Source of the DNA: Symbiotaphrina buchneri
Taxonomy: Eukaryota; Ascomycota; Symbiotaphrinales; Symbiotaphrinaceae
DNA: 64,000 nt
Assembly (NCBI GenBank): GCA_001599915.1
Contig: BCIG01000015.1
Span: 186,001-250,000 of the forward strand
Direction: 5' to 3'
A program made the translations under genes and the position numbers. The notes under the pieces are model-generated. The model did no database searches. It was not told where the DNA came from and was given only the letters and a program-made list of their open reading frames with translations. Within the stretch, counting starts at the first letter, position 1; each line of letters starts with the position of its first letter. This document shows, in pieces, positions 1 to 11,411 of this stretch.

Positions 1-1193
1 GTAGTGTCTTACTCAGTCGCAAGGCCAAAATACTCAACAAATGGTACGAGGCCCGTGAAGACGCAGGCTACGTAGGTTTCCTCATGCCTTCGGAGGATGG
101 AGAGAAGAGAGTAGTTCAGAGGATCAGGTGGAAAGTGAAAAGCGACGAGGAGAGAGAGAGCATCCATAAGATTATCGCAATTTCTCTCTACAGGCCTTTC
201 CGTGAGTGTGGCCCATGAGGCCACTGCCTACACCGGTGTGGATGGACTATCAGGCGAACTAACCATTACTCAGATCTTCTCTTGACCGAACCGGTGGTGT
301 TCTTCTTCTCCTTGTGGATAGCTTTCAGTTGGGCTGTGCTCTACATGCAATTCTCCTCCATCCCTCTAGTGTTCCAAACGAATCATGGCTTCAATATTGA
401 GCAGTGTGGAGCGGTTTTCGCAGGTATGTGCATGCATCCAAACTTGCAGAGACATATCGTGTTGATTCTGACTTGCCGCGAAGCGATGGTTGTGGGTGGA
501 ATACTGGCTACGCCCTTGAGCATCTATCAAGAGAAACTAGCAATACGCTTGGGCAAGATGTCGTCGTCGCCAGAAGGCCGTCTATACTTCACCTGTGTCG
601 AAAGCGTCCTGATGCCCATTGGGCTGTTCTGGTTCGGGTGGACTCTCTTCCCAAGCATCCACTGGATAGTTCCTACGCTTGCGATCGGATGTGCCACCAT
701 CGGCATATTCAGCATATACCTGTCCGTCTTCAACTACTTGGCAGACACGTATCATCGATATGCGAGCTCAGCACTGGCCGCACAGTCCTTCTGTAAGTCT
801 GTTTCCGGTCTATGCTGCTGCGAGTCCCAGAAAGGGGTTGCTGCTGCGAACGTCCACGACAAGCCGCTTGGGGCCTATAGAGCTGACTTTGACTGCAGGT
901 CGTAATATGCTTGGTGGCATATTTCCACTTCTGACGAATCAAATGTTCCATAAAATGACGTTTTCGGGAGCATCGAGCTTCCTGGGTGGGGTCGTATGTC
1001 TTACCATTATTGTCGCAATCGTTCGTACCCACTAACAGATCTCAGGGCTTTCTTCTGACTATCGTGCCTTGGGTATTGGTCTTCTACGGGCCGCAGATCA
1101 GGGCGCGCAGCAAATTTGCGAGTGTGAGTATCTCGATCATTGACCTGGTTGCCCCACAATCTCTGATGTCCGTCCTAGGAGATTATGGGCTAG
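1..1193 (+). CDS. MFS transporter, DHA1 drug/polyamine type, 3' part
   Basis: The gene enters from the left edge, so its N-terminal half is missing. The exons I read are <3-201, 274-423, 484-792, 899-993, 1046-1123 and 1179-1193, together a whole number of codons (281 residues plus stop). The visible part starts in the central cytoplasmic loop (ARKAK-like 'SRKAKILNKWYEARED') and then shows the six C-terminal membrane segments. The hallmark 'TEPVVFFFSLWIAFSW' opens helix 7, and 'SPEGRLYF' plus 'MPIGLFWFGWT' are typical of fungal DHA1 exporters. The protein ends in a short basic tail. Family members are proton-driven plasma-membrane exporters of drugs or polyamines; the substrate cannot be told from sequence. 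The second intron uses an atypical GAAG acceptor, chosen because it restores 'VFAAMVVGGILAT'. Confidence 0.9.
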
Positions 1194-2367
1194 GCAGTCT
1201 CCGGAACTGCACCGCCAAGGTGAACGAATATCTACCTATTGTTTGCTCAGTAGCCCGCAAGGCCGGTTTACAACGTCTAGACAGTTTTCCGAAGACATTA
1301 TGGTTGGATTCTATAAAGGCATGTTTGACAAGAATAGAAGCGTGCATCTACGGTGTTAGAGTCAAGCAAGCGGTATTCACTGGCATCATCATTTTCTGGC
1401 GTTGTTTGCTACCATCCTCTAGGATTAATTTGTGCAGGCCGGTCATAGAACGAGCAGCCGTATTTATCGGTCTCGCTCTACCGTCAATCAACTGTCAATA
1501 ACTGTCAATTCTGCGCTCGTCCCATTGAGAACTGTCATATAAAGCTTGAACCGCTCAACCGTGCGCTTGCCGCCAGTCAATCCACCAAGGTGTCGGCGCT
1601 ACCGCCCATGACCGTTTGACTGTTTGCGACAAGTCCCAACAACACTATACATGGCTTACTATACTCTATACCATACTGCTACATTCTATCGAACTTTTTT
1701 TCTGTGAACGTCTGCTTCCTGGGCTGTTTCGGGCATGGCCACATACGCATTGGCCGCGACGTCTGTCGCTTGCACTGCCTGTGCTCAATCCACCAGAAGG
1801 CCTGACGAGCTTCTGGGTCGTCTGAAAACATCACAAGACCGCTGGTCTGTCTGTGCAGGTGTCAAAGCCACGATGAAATACTGTCTTGTGGAGCCGTCGC
1901 TGCAAAACTGACAGTTACTAGGTCCGTTTCCGGGGCTCCGACATGCGCATTGGCCTGTCCTGTATATCCCCAAACTCCCACGAGGCTACGCATTCGAACA
2001 TGCCTCAAGACCAGAAGATGCAACCGGTGCAGGACGCCGGCTTCAGGAGTATATACGAGCCGGGAGCGGCTGTGAATCGAAATAAAGCGTCGTATATCCT
2101 CCAGCAAGGTGCGAATTGATATATTTTTAGAAATTTCTGGGCTTCTCCCCGCCGCCCTTCGACATGCCTCTTGTCTTTCGCTGGCCTCTGATCAACTATA
2201 AATAACCCCCTCCTCTCCCGCAGATCCCAGGTTCTTTCTTTCCTTCTTCACAGCACTCCGTTCCCCGGCCTTCCACTGTACTGCAGCGGAATTCGTCAAA
2301 CGGCGTACTTACCTACCAAGGTTGACTTCGGAAACTCATACAAGGCATCCCACCTTGTCTTGTAGCA
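1194..2367. other. Intergenic, promoter of the 2368 gene
   Basis: No gene is supported here. The short open frames have no start context, splice pattern or recognisable motif. A TATA-like box lies near the right end and is followed by a pyrimidine-rich leader (CTTTCTTTCCTTCTTCAC), as expected for a transcript of the next gene. Confidence 0.6.
2197..2205 (+). promoter_or_regulatory. TATA-like box
   Basis: TATAAATAA sits about 160 bases before the ATG at 2368 and just ahead of a pyrimidine-rich stretch. This arrangement fits a core promoter with a leader of roughly 100-130 bases. The assignment rests on position and consensus only. Confidence 0.5.
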
Positions 2368-2789
2368 ATGGCTCTTGTCATGTCTGCAACCGCTTCCTCC
2401 GGTGTTGTTTCCAAGCAATCTTCGTCCTCCAAAGGCTTCTTCAAAAGTCTCAAGTACCTCTTCGTCAACGAGTACTATGAGACGACGCACGTCGACATGT
2501 CGAGCCCCAGAGCCATCCAATACTGGGCAAAGAAACAACAAGTCGAAAGCAATCCCGACTTCATTGCTCGCCAAAAACGACTTCAAGCCTACTTCTTGGA
2601 AAACAAGGGAAAGTCTTTCCAACAGTAAGTACCCTTCGCCAGATCCATCTTGCTTAGCACATTGCTTCTGAATTGCTTGTGATCATGTGGTCATGCTAAT
2701 GTACTGCCAGACAAGACAGAGAGCGCCGCCAGTGGGAAGCTGCCCGCCGCTCCCACCGTAGGCGCATGAATCTCACCAGCGACTACTAA
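2368..2789 (+). CDS. Small basic hypothetical protein (111 aa)
   Basis: Two exons, 2368-2624 and 2711-2789, are joined across a GTAAGT...CCAG intron to give 111 residues. I do not recognise the family. The N-terminus is serine-rich. A middle segment (about residues 23-60) is aromatic and acidic, with 'YLFVNEYYETTHVDMSSP'. The C-terminal third is strongly basic and probably helical ('RERRQWEAARRSHRRR'). There is no signal peptide or membrane helix. A TATA-like box and pyrimidine leader lie upstream. The stop codon is followed by six more well-formed short introns, which is odd for a 3' untranslated region (see the next entries). It could be a lineage-specific protein, or the first frame of a longer transcript whose coding part I have misread. 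Confidence 0.6.
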
Positions 2790-2800
2790 ACGGTGGGAAG

Positions 2801-3119
2801 ATGTCGATGCTGGTCCACTTCGCCAGCAATCACAAACTATTCGACAAACAACAATTGAGAGTGGTTCGCATTGAACAAAACAACTGGACGAATTCCAAGT
2901 AAGTTCTCTTCTTTGGCTTATGGTATGATCTTTGACATGCTTCCAGTGACATCTGGACTTGCGACACCACCACAACGCCGAGCAACGGTAAGGCCGGCCA
3001 AAAATGCTTACTCTCCTCCAACATACTAACTGATATCAGAGACTGTCTCTACTGGCCGCTTGTCGAACAGACCACGCCATCATTCACATCACCGTGTCGA
3101 CCAAGATCTGTTGGCGTAG
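2801..3119 (+). CDS. Candidate 72-aa spliced frame (uncertain)
   Basis: Starting with ATG-TCG-ATG, 11 bases after the upstream stop, a frame stays open across two predicted introns (exons 2801-2898, 2947-2987, 3040-3119) and ends in TAG, 219 bases in all. The product begins 'MSMLVHFASNHKLFDKQQL' and ends in a His/Arg-rich tail ending 'RVDQDLLA'. I recognise no family. Support is only that both joins keep frame; a frame of this length can arise by chance. Confidence 0.25.
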
Positions 3120-3122
3120 CTG

Positions 3123-3475
3123 ATGCTTATATTCTTGTATGTTGCCCTCTACCTGTAAATTTGGCTGATTGACTGACTTCATCCGCAGCTGCTCTGTTTC
3201 AACCAGAATGAATCATGTTATGGTGGCTACATGGACATTACCGCTGGGTGAGTACCTTGACATTTCTCGCATTCGATATGTGTTAACTCATGTGCAACGT
3301 AGATGTGCCGAAGACCAAGATTGTTTCAACATCACGTCAACTACCGAAAACAACGTCAACCAATCCACCCGTCAAAAATTGCTTCACAAAATCTCAAAAC
3401 TTCAAAACCTCAAAAAACCAAAACAAAACAAAAACCCATCAACGAAAAACCTTCAAAGAAGCAAACGACGCCTAA
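3123..3475 (+). CDS. Candidate 81-aa spliced frame (uncertain)
   Basis: A second frame begins with ATG at 3123, three bases after the previous stop. It stays open over two more introns (exons 3123-3136, 3189-3247, 3303-3475; 246 bases). The product starts with a short hydrophobic stretch ('MLIFFCSVS') and then becomes a Lys/Asn/Thr-rich low-complexity tail. It is similar to nothing I know. The A-rich composition makes chance openness likely. Confidence 0.18.
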
Positions 3476-4385
3476 GGAATCAAGACGAAAACCTTCGAAA
3501 ACGGCAACCCTACAAAAACTAATACGCCATTGACGCCGATCAAACAAGGAAAACGGTCTATAATAAAGCAAAACCACATCTCCACATCCATCACAGCCGT
3601 CGTCCTCCAATTTATATCAGCCTGGCATCAGCACCGACACAAGTAAGTACCGTCCGAAGCCTTGTTATCGACCCAGTTATTGACAGCTTGCTTATAGGAA
3701 GGAAGCATCCTCGAGCTGACGAGTTCGAGTCGATCCCCTACAACACAGCCTGCACGTCTCTCAGCACCTCTGATCGAATCGGTCCAAGGAAAATCCACAG
3801 TAAGTCATCGTCAGCTCCTCTTCCTTTTCTCCGGTGAACCCGTGATTAACTCCTACAGTGTCACCCAGTCTCGGATAAATCAACACCATTCGGCAACCAC
3901 TCTCTCTCGCTCTCTCTCTCCCTGCACACGACTTGCAGCAACTTCGAAAGAGATCAATTGTCAACCACCATGAGCTACTACGACTAGCTATCATCGAAAC
4001 CAACAACCGCATCTCCGCGAACGACAACAAAAACTTCGGCAGACCAGCATCGGCATCTCCCCTGGCATGCACCCATCTTCTAGGGAGAGTGAGGAGAAAA
4101 CATGGAGGATTTCTTTTGTAGGGTCGTGGCACTCTTTTCCTCTCTTTCGTTTGGCTGCAAATGTTTCCAATCAATGGGACACAGTCAGGAGAGGTTTTTA
4201 ATGAGGCCACACGGTTGGAATGGGGTTCAAAAAGTCTGTGGAGGGCTTCGGTGGATTTCTGGGTCATGTCTTCGTTTAAAACAACAAAACACGCAATGTT
4301 TCGTTCTAAGATCACCGTGCCTCTGTATGCGACAGTGACATATATGTAGCATCCTCGTGAAGAGTCCAGGCTCTTTTAGAAGTAG

Positions 4386-4930
4386 TTACTGTTCCGGCCA
4401 GCCCTCCAAGTTCACCGTCGCCGGCGACCTGCCGCTCCGCGTGATGATCAGCTCGACCTCCTCGTCACTAGCATTGATCTCCTGATGGGCTTCATAGGCC
4501 GGAATGCAAGCCCAGTCGCCCGGGTTGAGGACTGCCCTGTCCTTGCCGCCATTAAAGGAAAAGGTACAGACGCCCCGCGAGCAGTAGATGATGGTGTCTT
4601 GGAAATCGGTCAGGGAGGAGCATTGATGATCCTACGGCTAGCTACCCGAGTGGGAGGGACATAAGGGGAGTTGAAATGGGAGAGAATTGAGCTCACCTTG
4701 GTCGCCGTGGTGGTGGACGCCGCTCTCCGTGTGAGGGTCGGAGACCATGACTGTTTATATCCATCGTACGTCAGACTCGTTTCTCATTACTGCCATTGTG
4801 GCTCTCCAGCGCACATACCCAAGGAGCAAATATGGTCCGAGACGTCGCTGATGGCAGTCTTCCGAACTATGCCGGACGTCTGGCCGTGGTTTGGCTTAAC
4901 ATCGCCCTTGCAGACGACGTGGACGCCCAT
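4386..4930 (-). CDS. Small single-domain cupin protein (125 aa)
   Basis: Three exons on the minus strand (4930-4819, 4750-4697, 4597-4386) give 378 bases. The product is a cupin_2 barrel. The metal-binding motif 'GVHHHGDQDTIIYC' (about residues 47-60) supplies the His cluster and a glutamine at the usual Glu position. Further on come 'LNPGDWACIPAYEAHQEIN' with the second-motif His and a short 'VNLEGWPEQ' end. The last intron's acceptor is TTCCAAG; it was chosen because it restores the unbroken 'GDQDTIIY' of the family. Such small fungal cupins are uncharacterised, and related folds include dioxygenases and sugar-binding proteins, so no reaction can be named. It lies tail-to-tail with the spliced locus on its left. 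Confidence 0.8.
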
Positions 4931-5550
4931 GGTAGCAGTTGTGCAATGCAAGGGAAGGTGAGGACTGATATTTAGACTATATGGTATAGTATCGAAGTAT
5001 GGTGCCTATAAAGGCTGGTACACCAGCTATGTTAATTCACAGGTGAATGGAGCTTTTATATTATCAGCAAACATGCACATGTCACAAAACTCTCTTGAAT
5101 CGAAACGTTGTTTCGTAAAATTGGGTCGGTGGGGCTCGGTCTATTCGATGTCCGAATGTACAATGTCTCAGGGGATTTTGAATAGATCCGTTGTGCGGGA
5201 CGGATGACGACTGCATGCAGCTCGGATCATTAAGGTAACATCGACTACGCTTCGTAAGGTAGGAGGACGTCGTATTCGGCAGCTACCTGCCGTGATCAAC
5301 GACTGACATGATGCTTAGCCAACTCTATAAATTGGACCGTCTTTACCCGACGTGGTAAGTTTCACCGAAGACATGTCACAGATGTGCTTATACTCCAATC
5401 AAAGTGCAATTTCTATCTATGGGATAGACTCGATGGTATATAACCCCAGATCTTTCAGAAATATAATCCGGACGTGACTTCAACGATCATTGCATCTCCA
5501 TCTGTTATCCGCCACAGGCGCATGCCGACCTGGTACCGACGCCGGCGACC
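4931..5550. other. Intergenic between two minus-strand genes
   Basis: 620 bases upstream of the cupin and downstream of the amidase. I see no reading frame, tRNA or repeat here. It presumably holds the cupin promoter and the amidase terminator. Confidence 0.6.
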
Positions 5551-7550
5551 TTATGTGTAACTAGTGAAAGGGAGACCGGTCTTCTCTTTGATCAGCTCCA
5601 GGGCTTGGATGACCTAGAAGCTGGTTAGTAGTCAAGCAAGTCAAGCAGGAAAATGTTCCGACAGACCTTCTCGTCATCATATCTTCGTCCCACTAGCTGC
5701 AGAGAAACAGGTGCATCACGGTAAAGCTCCGGTTCGTCTCGACTCGTCTATCAGTACCGATACCCTCATCAATGAGATTTCCTAAAAGTTCACCACTTAC
5801 AGAGGTTGTAGTTGAACTCGTCTTTCTCGTTCAGAGGTTTGTAGCCTTCCTCTTTCTTATCGATAGCCTGGTCTACTTTCGTCACCGGAAAGACCAGGGC
5901 CGGATAATCGAGCAGATTCCACTGGCTTGTATAGCCCCAATATTTAGCGTTGTTGAGGGGAGGAGCAGCTCCAGGTCCAACTGGGCACAGAATAACATCT
6001 ACCATATTCTCTATTTCGCCGCTTTCTGCTCTTTTGCCGGTCTCGTTCCAGACCTTTGCGTGCTGATTTCGGTAGTCGTTGCGCTTCTCCGTCAATCTCC
6101 AGACGTCCGTAACGGAGTGATGCTTCATGTGCGGATTGTCCGTGATGATGAAATGGGACAACGGTCGCCAGGGCTCCCCGGAGCTTTCTATGGCTTCCTT
6201 TTCCTCCGCCGCATTGTCGCTGAAATACAGCCCGGCCTAGACAATTAGTACCCTCTCTCTTTGAATGACCGTTAGCACAAACGTACGATAATCTCCCAAG
6301 CAAGATCATGCTTGTATGGTTTCCAATCGACCAGCTCTATCCCGGGGACTCCCTTTAGTTTCTCGGCGACCTCCTTCAAAGCGCGAATGACTGGAGGATG
6401 TGGTTTGACGACGCCGTCGTCCCACTCGACGGCTATCTTCAACTTCGGACCCAGCAGTTTCTCCTGCTTCCAAGGGAATGGTAACAGTGTCGGTTCCGTA
6501 AGCCAAGGTTTAGCATCAATTAGCGTTTTAGTGAAGATCTTGATGCCCTCCAAGCTTGTTGACAGAGGCCCTACAACTGCAACAATCTGTTCTTGGCCAC
6601 CCATAGTAGCCGCCATGCCGTCCATTGGCAGCCGGTGAGAGGTAGGTCTCAGTCCATACACCCCTATAGATGATCAGCTTCTGCCCTATGAAGGGAATGT
6701 TTGTGGGCTACCGTTGTTGGCTGCAGGGGATCTTATACTTCCTCCAATATCTGTGCCTATAAATCGTGTAACAAGTCAGCATTGAAGTCTGGGTGGTTCT
6801 ACGGTTGTACGAGCAGGAGTGAAGCACCTATGCCCATGCAGCTGCCTCGTATGCCTAACAGAGCACCTTCTCCACCTGAGCTGCCTCCAGAAGTGAGCTT
6901 GCGGTTGAAAGGATTGGCCGTTTCACCGTAGATGTTGTTTGAGGTCTCGAGATGCATGAGTGTCTGAGGTTCGGTCGTCCTAGCGTAGAATACTGCGCCA
7001 GCTGCCCAAAGGATCTGCAGAATGTGGGCGTCTTCCTCGGCTACTCTGCCAACCCAACTGACAAAACCTGCATTGAGATCCAGGCCTTTCATACCAATGT
7101 GTTCCTTGACACTGATAGGCAGCCCGTGCAACGGCCCGACCGTTTTCTTGTTCTTGGATAGGTAGTCATCCAGATAATGTGCGCGTGCCAGCGCACGTGC
7201 CGGAAGCAATTCAGTAATGCAATTGACCTGTTTAAAAGCTTAACAAAAGAAAGCATGCCGTGAAGGAATTGCAATACCAGTTTCTGAGCCAGGCCAGCGC
7301 GTCTCAGAAAAGCGTTTGTGACTTTCGTAGCTGATAGACGGCCAGTAGCAAGATCCTTTAGGAGCTCTTCCGGAAGAGTCTCCGTAATCGTCACCTCCTC
7401 TGGGTCCAGAAGCTGTTTCTGTATCCCTGTGGCATTCAAGGGAAGGTCGGCAGCGGGTTCCGGCACCGGAGGTTGGACTTTGCTAATGGTATCATCTCGA
7501 TGTTGACGGGCCTTCTCTGCGATGGCCTCCCAGCCAGTTTGAGGAGCCAT
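5551..7550 (-). CDS. Amidase-signature family amidohydrolase (554 aa)
   Basis: Seven exons (7550-7278, 7227-6828, 6756-6712, 6663-6287, 6236-5801, 5737-5667, 5613-5551) make 1665 bases. The Ser-cisSer-Lys triad is complete: Lys132 in 'PISVKEHIG', Ser207 in 'TSGGSSGGEGALL' and the nucleophile Ser231 in 'GTDIGGSIRSPA'. The spacings of 75 and 24 residues equal those of fatty-acid amide hydrolase. Fungal relatives are general amidases or acetamidases that release ammonia from simple amides. The N-terminus starts 'MAPQTGWEAIAEKA' with no signal peptide, so it is cytosolic. Length is normal for the family. The exact substrate (acetamide, fatty acid amide, indoleacetamide) is not decided by these motifs. 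One acceptor (CGAG before 'EPELYRD') was chosen by similarity. Confidence 0.92.
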
Positions 7551-8679
7551 TGATGGTGGTGCAGACCTGTCAGACTCGAATTGTTTGGTTTAGCTCTGGA
7601 AGGTCAGAAATTGCAGCAACAATGAACATCGTGTAACTACTGTCGCGGCATGGAGCACTGCGGCCAGCCCGCGAGCGGGGCGGGGCGAGGCATTCACGAT
7701 AAGAATGTTTTCCCTTATCAGCGGTTAGTTATCGTTTTCAGGGGTTGGCCTTGGCATGGCGCACGGCGAGATGGCTCGACGGGCATGATGCTTCGCAGCC
7801 ACAGCGGCCGACAATGGACATTGGTCATACATGGTAGAAATCATGGTAATTAGAAAAGATAGAAACTAGATTGTGTACTTGTACCAGAGGAAACAATTGA
7901 ACGTCTCGCCCTCGGCAGCCTTGCTTGGTATCCGTTTGGGAGTAGTCCATCAAGTATAGTTCAGCGGGGGCACGGTTTCCACACCGGCTCTTGGTTTCTC
8001 TCTCTATATATATATGTGTGGTATATATGTGATGAAACAATGACCGAGGTATGTTTCCAGGGCTTGTTCGCTGGAAGTGCCCTAGAAAGAAGCCCTGGGC
8101 TCTGCAAGATTAAAACTGCGTTCTTCTCGTAAACAGCTTGCCGGGCCGGGAGTCCCAATGCGGTGATTCCGGTTGTCGGTCGAGGCACGGGCCACATTTA
8201 CCTCGAGTCCCCGCGATTGATCCACGCAAACAGGCCCGACTCCAGACTCGGAGTAGCAGCAGTGGAGCAGACGGAATCTCGTTGCCTCGGTCGCGCCAAT
8301 CAGAGCAGTCAATGCCAAAACTTACTGCTCACCGGCCGAACAGCTGACCGATCGTGGCCTCCGTAGCACGGTCCGGGACCGCGTGCTGCGCTCAAGGCCA
8401 TGTCGGGCCATTCCATACCGATGCGATTCTTGAAGGTCTTTCTTCTAGACCTGGCCTAGGGGCCAAGAGCCCTTTTTTTTTGTCCGACCTCGCGCAAAGG
8501 CACGGTAGGAGTAGTACATAAGACCAGCGCTGCCCGCTCTTCCCTCAATTCTCACGATACTTACCCCTTCCGCATCGTGCAATTGCTTTTCGCCCGCAAT
8601 CCGATTTTTGTAGGACCTCCGTAGACAGCCGTCTGCACCGTCTTGTCTGTTCTCTCACGAGATTCGTAATCTTACCAAA
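7551..8679. other. Divergent promoter region, amidase and SDR genes
   Basis: 1.1 kb between the divergent starts at 7550 and 8680. It holds a CT/TA microsatellite near 8000, a T9 tract near 8472 and CCAAT-like sequence around 8297. No gene or RNA is supported. Confidence 0.6.
7997..8030. repeat. TC/TA microsatellite
   Basis: Four TC units run directly into about five TA units, followed by TGTGTGG and a second short TATATATGTG run. This is a simple-sequence tract and probably variable between strains. Confidence 0.8.
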
Positions 8680-9936
8680 ATGAACACGGGTCTCCGTCAG
8701 CTTCGGCGCGCAGCATGTCTAGCCTCGCAGACATCGCGGTCAATGGCTGTTAGGACCGCCAGGCCCTTCTCCGCCTCCACAGGGCTTGCGTCTTCTGCCC
8801 AGGATCCTCCCAAGGGGCAGGAACCCCAGAAGCCAGGTCGTACCCCGCCCAACCCGCCTACGGCGGAGAAGAAGAACCTCGAACAGATGGGCGAGTCACC
8901 GACCTTCCTGGGAACTACCAAGCGCCTGCCGGAGTTCAGTCTCCAAGACAAGGTGGTCGTGGTGTCCGGTGCAGCCCGGGGGCTAGGTCTGACCCAGGCT
9001 GAGGCATTGCTTGAAGCTGGGGCAACTGGTAGGCGCAATTGGGAAGAAACATCTAGTACATGAGCGTTGCTAACAGAGTCATATGGCAGTCTACGCGCTG
9101 GACAGGTTAGAAGGTGCGCTTACTGACAAAAATAGACCAAAAACATGGCTCAGGCTGACCATTCTTCAGAACCATCACCAGACTTCTACCGCGTCCAGAA
9201 ACGGGCCGCAGAAGAGCTTGGTACAACATTGTACTACCGTCAGATCGACGTGCGCAACGTAAAGTCGCTCAACGAGGTTATCGAAGCTATTGCTGACACT
9301 CACGGTCGTCTCGATGGGTTGGTGGCCGCAGCCGGTATCCAACAAGAGACTCCAGCACTGGAGTACACTGCAGAAGATGCGAACCGAATGTTCGAAGTGA
9401 ACATTACGGGCGTCTTCATGACCGCCCAGGCGGTTGCCAAGCAGATGATCAAGTTTGGCAAGGGAGGCAGCATTGCTATGATTGCGTCCATGAGCGGCAC
9501 AATAGCAAACAGGGTATGTGCGAGGTCATATGCTGCAAAACTGCCGTCACTGATCTTTTCCAGGGTCTCATCTGCCCAGCCTATAACGCTTCTAAAGCCG
9601 GAGTCATCCAACTCGGCCGAAATCTGGCCTCGGAATGGGGCAACTACGGCATTCGCGTCAACACCATCTCCCCAGGTTATATCGTCACTGCAATGGTTGA
9701 AGCCCTGTTTGAGCAGTATCCCGAGCGAAGACGCGACTGGCCAACGCAGAACATGCTCCAGAGGCTCAGTGAGCCGAAAGAATACCGTGGTGCTGCGGTC
9801 TTCCTCATATCGGACGCCAGCTCTTTCATGACAGGGTATGTCTCCTCTCAAATCCGCCTGTTGAGTTACTTTGTTGTTAACTGATCTTCGTTGTAGATCC
9901 GACTTGAGAATAGATGGTGGTCATGCGGCTTGGTGA
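8680..9936 (+). CDS. Short-chain dehydrogenase/reductase with mitochondrial-type leader (342 aa)
   Basis: Five exons (8680-9028, 9090-9113, 9170-9513, 9564-9835, 9897-9936) total 1029 bases. A classical SDR fold starts near residue 85. Visible motifs are the nucleotide-binding glycine motif 'VVSGAARGLGLT', 'AAAGIQ' in place of NNAG, the catalytic Ser in 'IASMSG' and the YxxxK pair in 'PAYNASKAG'. 'SPGYIVTAM' and a C-terminal 'SDLRIDGGHAAW' follow. The closest family by eye is the sorbose/L-xylulose reductase or arabinitol dehydrogenase group. The first 35 residues are Arg/Ser/Ala-rich without acids ('MNTGLRQLRRAACLASQTSR'), like a mitochondrial presequence, followed by a Pro-rich linker; most SDR relatives start directly at the fold. 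The substrate is unknown. Confidence 0.9.
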
Positions 9937-10445
9937 GCCATTCCAAGGTCCGGTATTTGATATCGAGTATTCTAGCGGCAGCGTTGCGTTGTAAACACTC
10001 GGCAATCGACATGCATGTCATATTTTCGTGTATAGTTACTAGCATATCGGGAAGCATTTCACTAGACATGATTGCTCGCTTTCATCTTCCTGGTCGCCCA
10101 CATACACCTTTGCTAAGGCCCTTTGCATCACCCGCTGGGTGGCTGGGAGAACAGCAACAAGCAAGCTTGAAATATCAACTGTAGAATCCTTTTCTGTACC
10201 TACCTGATAGGTGGTCTAGTAAAGGGGAACAAGTCTCTCTGTGAAGAAATCAAAGCTCCAGAAAAAAAGAGAACCAGGCATTGCCCTTGTGGCCCAAGCT
10301 CTCACCCCTAGAATTGAGGAACATCGTTTCTCCTAGCGTGAGACCTTGACATCAGATCTCGGAGACAGCTTCCACTTTTCAGACCTCGAAAGCAAGCTCT
10401 AGAAAACAAAATCGTACGCACAACAAACTTGCTGTCCATTTCGAC
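9937..10445. other. Intergenic
   Basis: Holds the 3' end of the SDR gene and the promoter of the next gene. I see no frame, RNA or repeat worth annotating. Confidence 0.6.
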
Positions 10446-11132
10446 ATGGGCTCCTCAGCCTCAAAAGCTGCGCGCACAGCTGCTGGAGCTGGAGGCCGTA
10501 AATACCCATCCGCCGCTTCATCTGCCGCGCGAGCTCCAGCGCCATCCACAAATGCCCCATCACGGCCGCCTCCTGCTGGCCAACCCGCCCAGCCTGGGCC
10601 GACAGTGCATCCGCAGGCTAGGGCGAGCGCCACAAGAGACGAAGGTATCTAATATATGATGAACATCTTTGAAGAAGGCTGCTGACCCGCTTGCTTACCA
10701 GCAATCGACCTCGACGCACAAGACCCAGATTTCGCGCGGTCGCTGCGGTCCATGGGCGTCGCGCAGCCGCAGATGCTGTCTCACACATCAACCTACAATG
10801 ATCCCCGCCCTGGATACGAACAGTCTGCTCCCGAATCACAATTTCCGCCGTCCGCTCAGCGGAGCGGTGCATTCCCCGATCCCGAAAACAACCCGGCCGT
10901 TAAAGTGCTACGGGCGCGGGAGGCCATACAGGAAGAGGCGAACCGCGAGTTCATTGAAGCTGGCCGGAGAGGACATCCTGGACGGCGGTTCCTTGATGTT
11001 GTTTCGCTCAGACAGGTGTTGATGCTGCGGGATGAGAAAGGTGTAGAGCCGGCGCAGATCGAGAAGCAGCTTGGGTTAAGGAAGGGGGTTGTGGAACAAT
11101 TGGGGAAGAAGGGAGTGGTGGGTCTGACGTGA
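10446..11132 (+). CDS. Small conserved protein with likely N-myristoyl start and C-terminal helix-turn-helix-like region (209 aa)
   Basis: Two exons, 10446-10644 and 10702-11132, join as 'DEAIDLDAQDPDF'. The start 'MGSSASKAAR' fits an N-myristoylation signal (Gly2, Ser6). A Pro/Ala/Ser-rich disordered stretch fills residues 10-65. The C-terminal 80 residues are helical and charged: 'FIEAGRRGHPGRRFLDVVSL' then 'RQVLMLRDEKGVEPAQIEKQ' and 'LGLRKGVVEQLGKKGVV'. The last two have the spacing of a helix-turn-helix. I cannot name the family with confidence. A lipid anchor together with a DNA-binding-like fold is an odd pairing, so the helical end may instead bind protein. Confidence 0.8.
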
Positions 11133-11411
11133 GGATCTGTCTTTACGGATCACAAGCATTCTCACCGGTATTGGCGTTGTTAAGCATCTTTGCAGGCATT
11201 GGGTATTCATTCGGCATATCTCTCCAGCCTGTCGTACTTCATCCAGACTTCCAAGTTCGTGCCGGTCCGATACTGGGCTACGAACACCGGTCTAGCCCTG
11301 CAGTATCTCATCCACAAATCGATTTCGCCAAGACGTGCGAACCAGTCGCGTCATGCCCCGTTGACAGCCAGAGTGCTGATCCAATACAAATCCCAATCCA
11401 ATCCTAGCAAT

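Larger units (their letters stand above)
2790..4385 (+). other. Spliced tail downstream of the 2368 gene
   Basis: Downstream of the stop at 2789 the plus strand carries six further GT-AG pairs with good donors: introns 2899-2946, 2988-3039, 3137-3188, 3248-3302, 3643-3697 and 3800-3858 (48-59 bases each). Several have CTAAC/CTGAC-like branch sites. The exon at 3303-3642 is very A/C-rich. No long frame runs through. Two short spliced frames are listed separately. From about 3900 to 4385 I see no splice signals and no gene. The region could be a long spliced 3' UTR, a non-coding RNA, or a fast-evolving coding gene. Confidence 0.5.

Noticed and set aside
3761-4315. 184-codon open frame on the minus strand
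   Set aside because: It lies opposite several well-formed plus-strand introns, has no motif I recognise, and its composition does not resemble the neighbouring genes.
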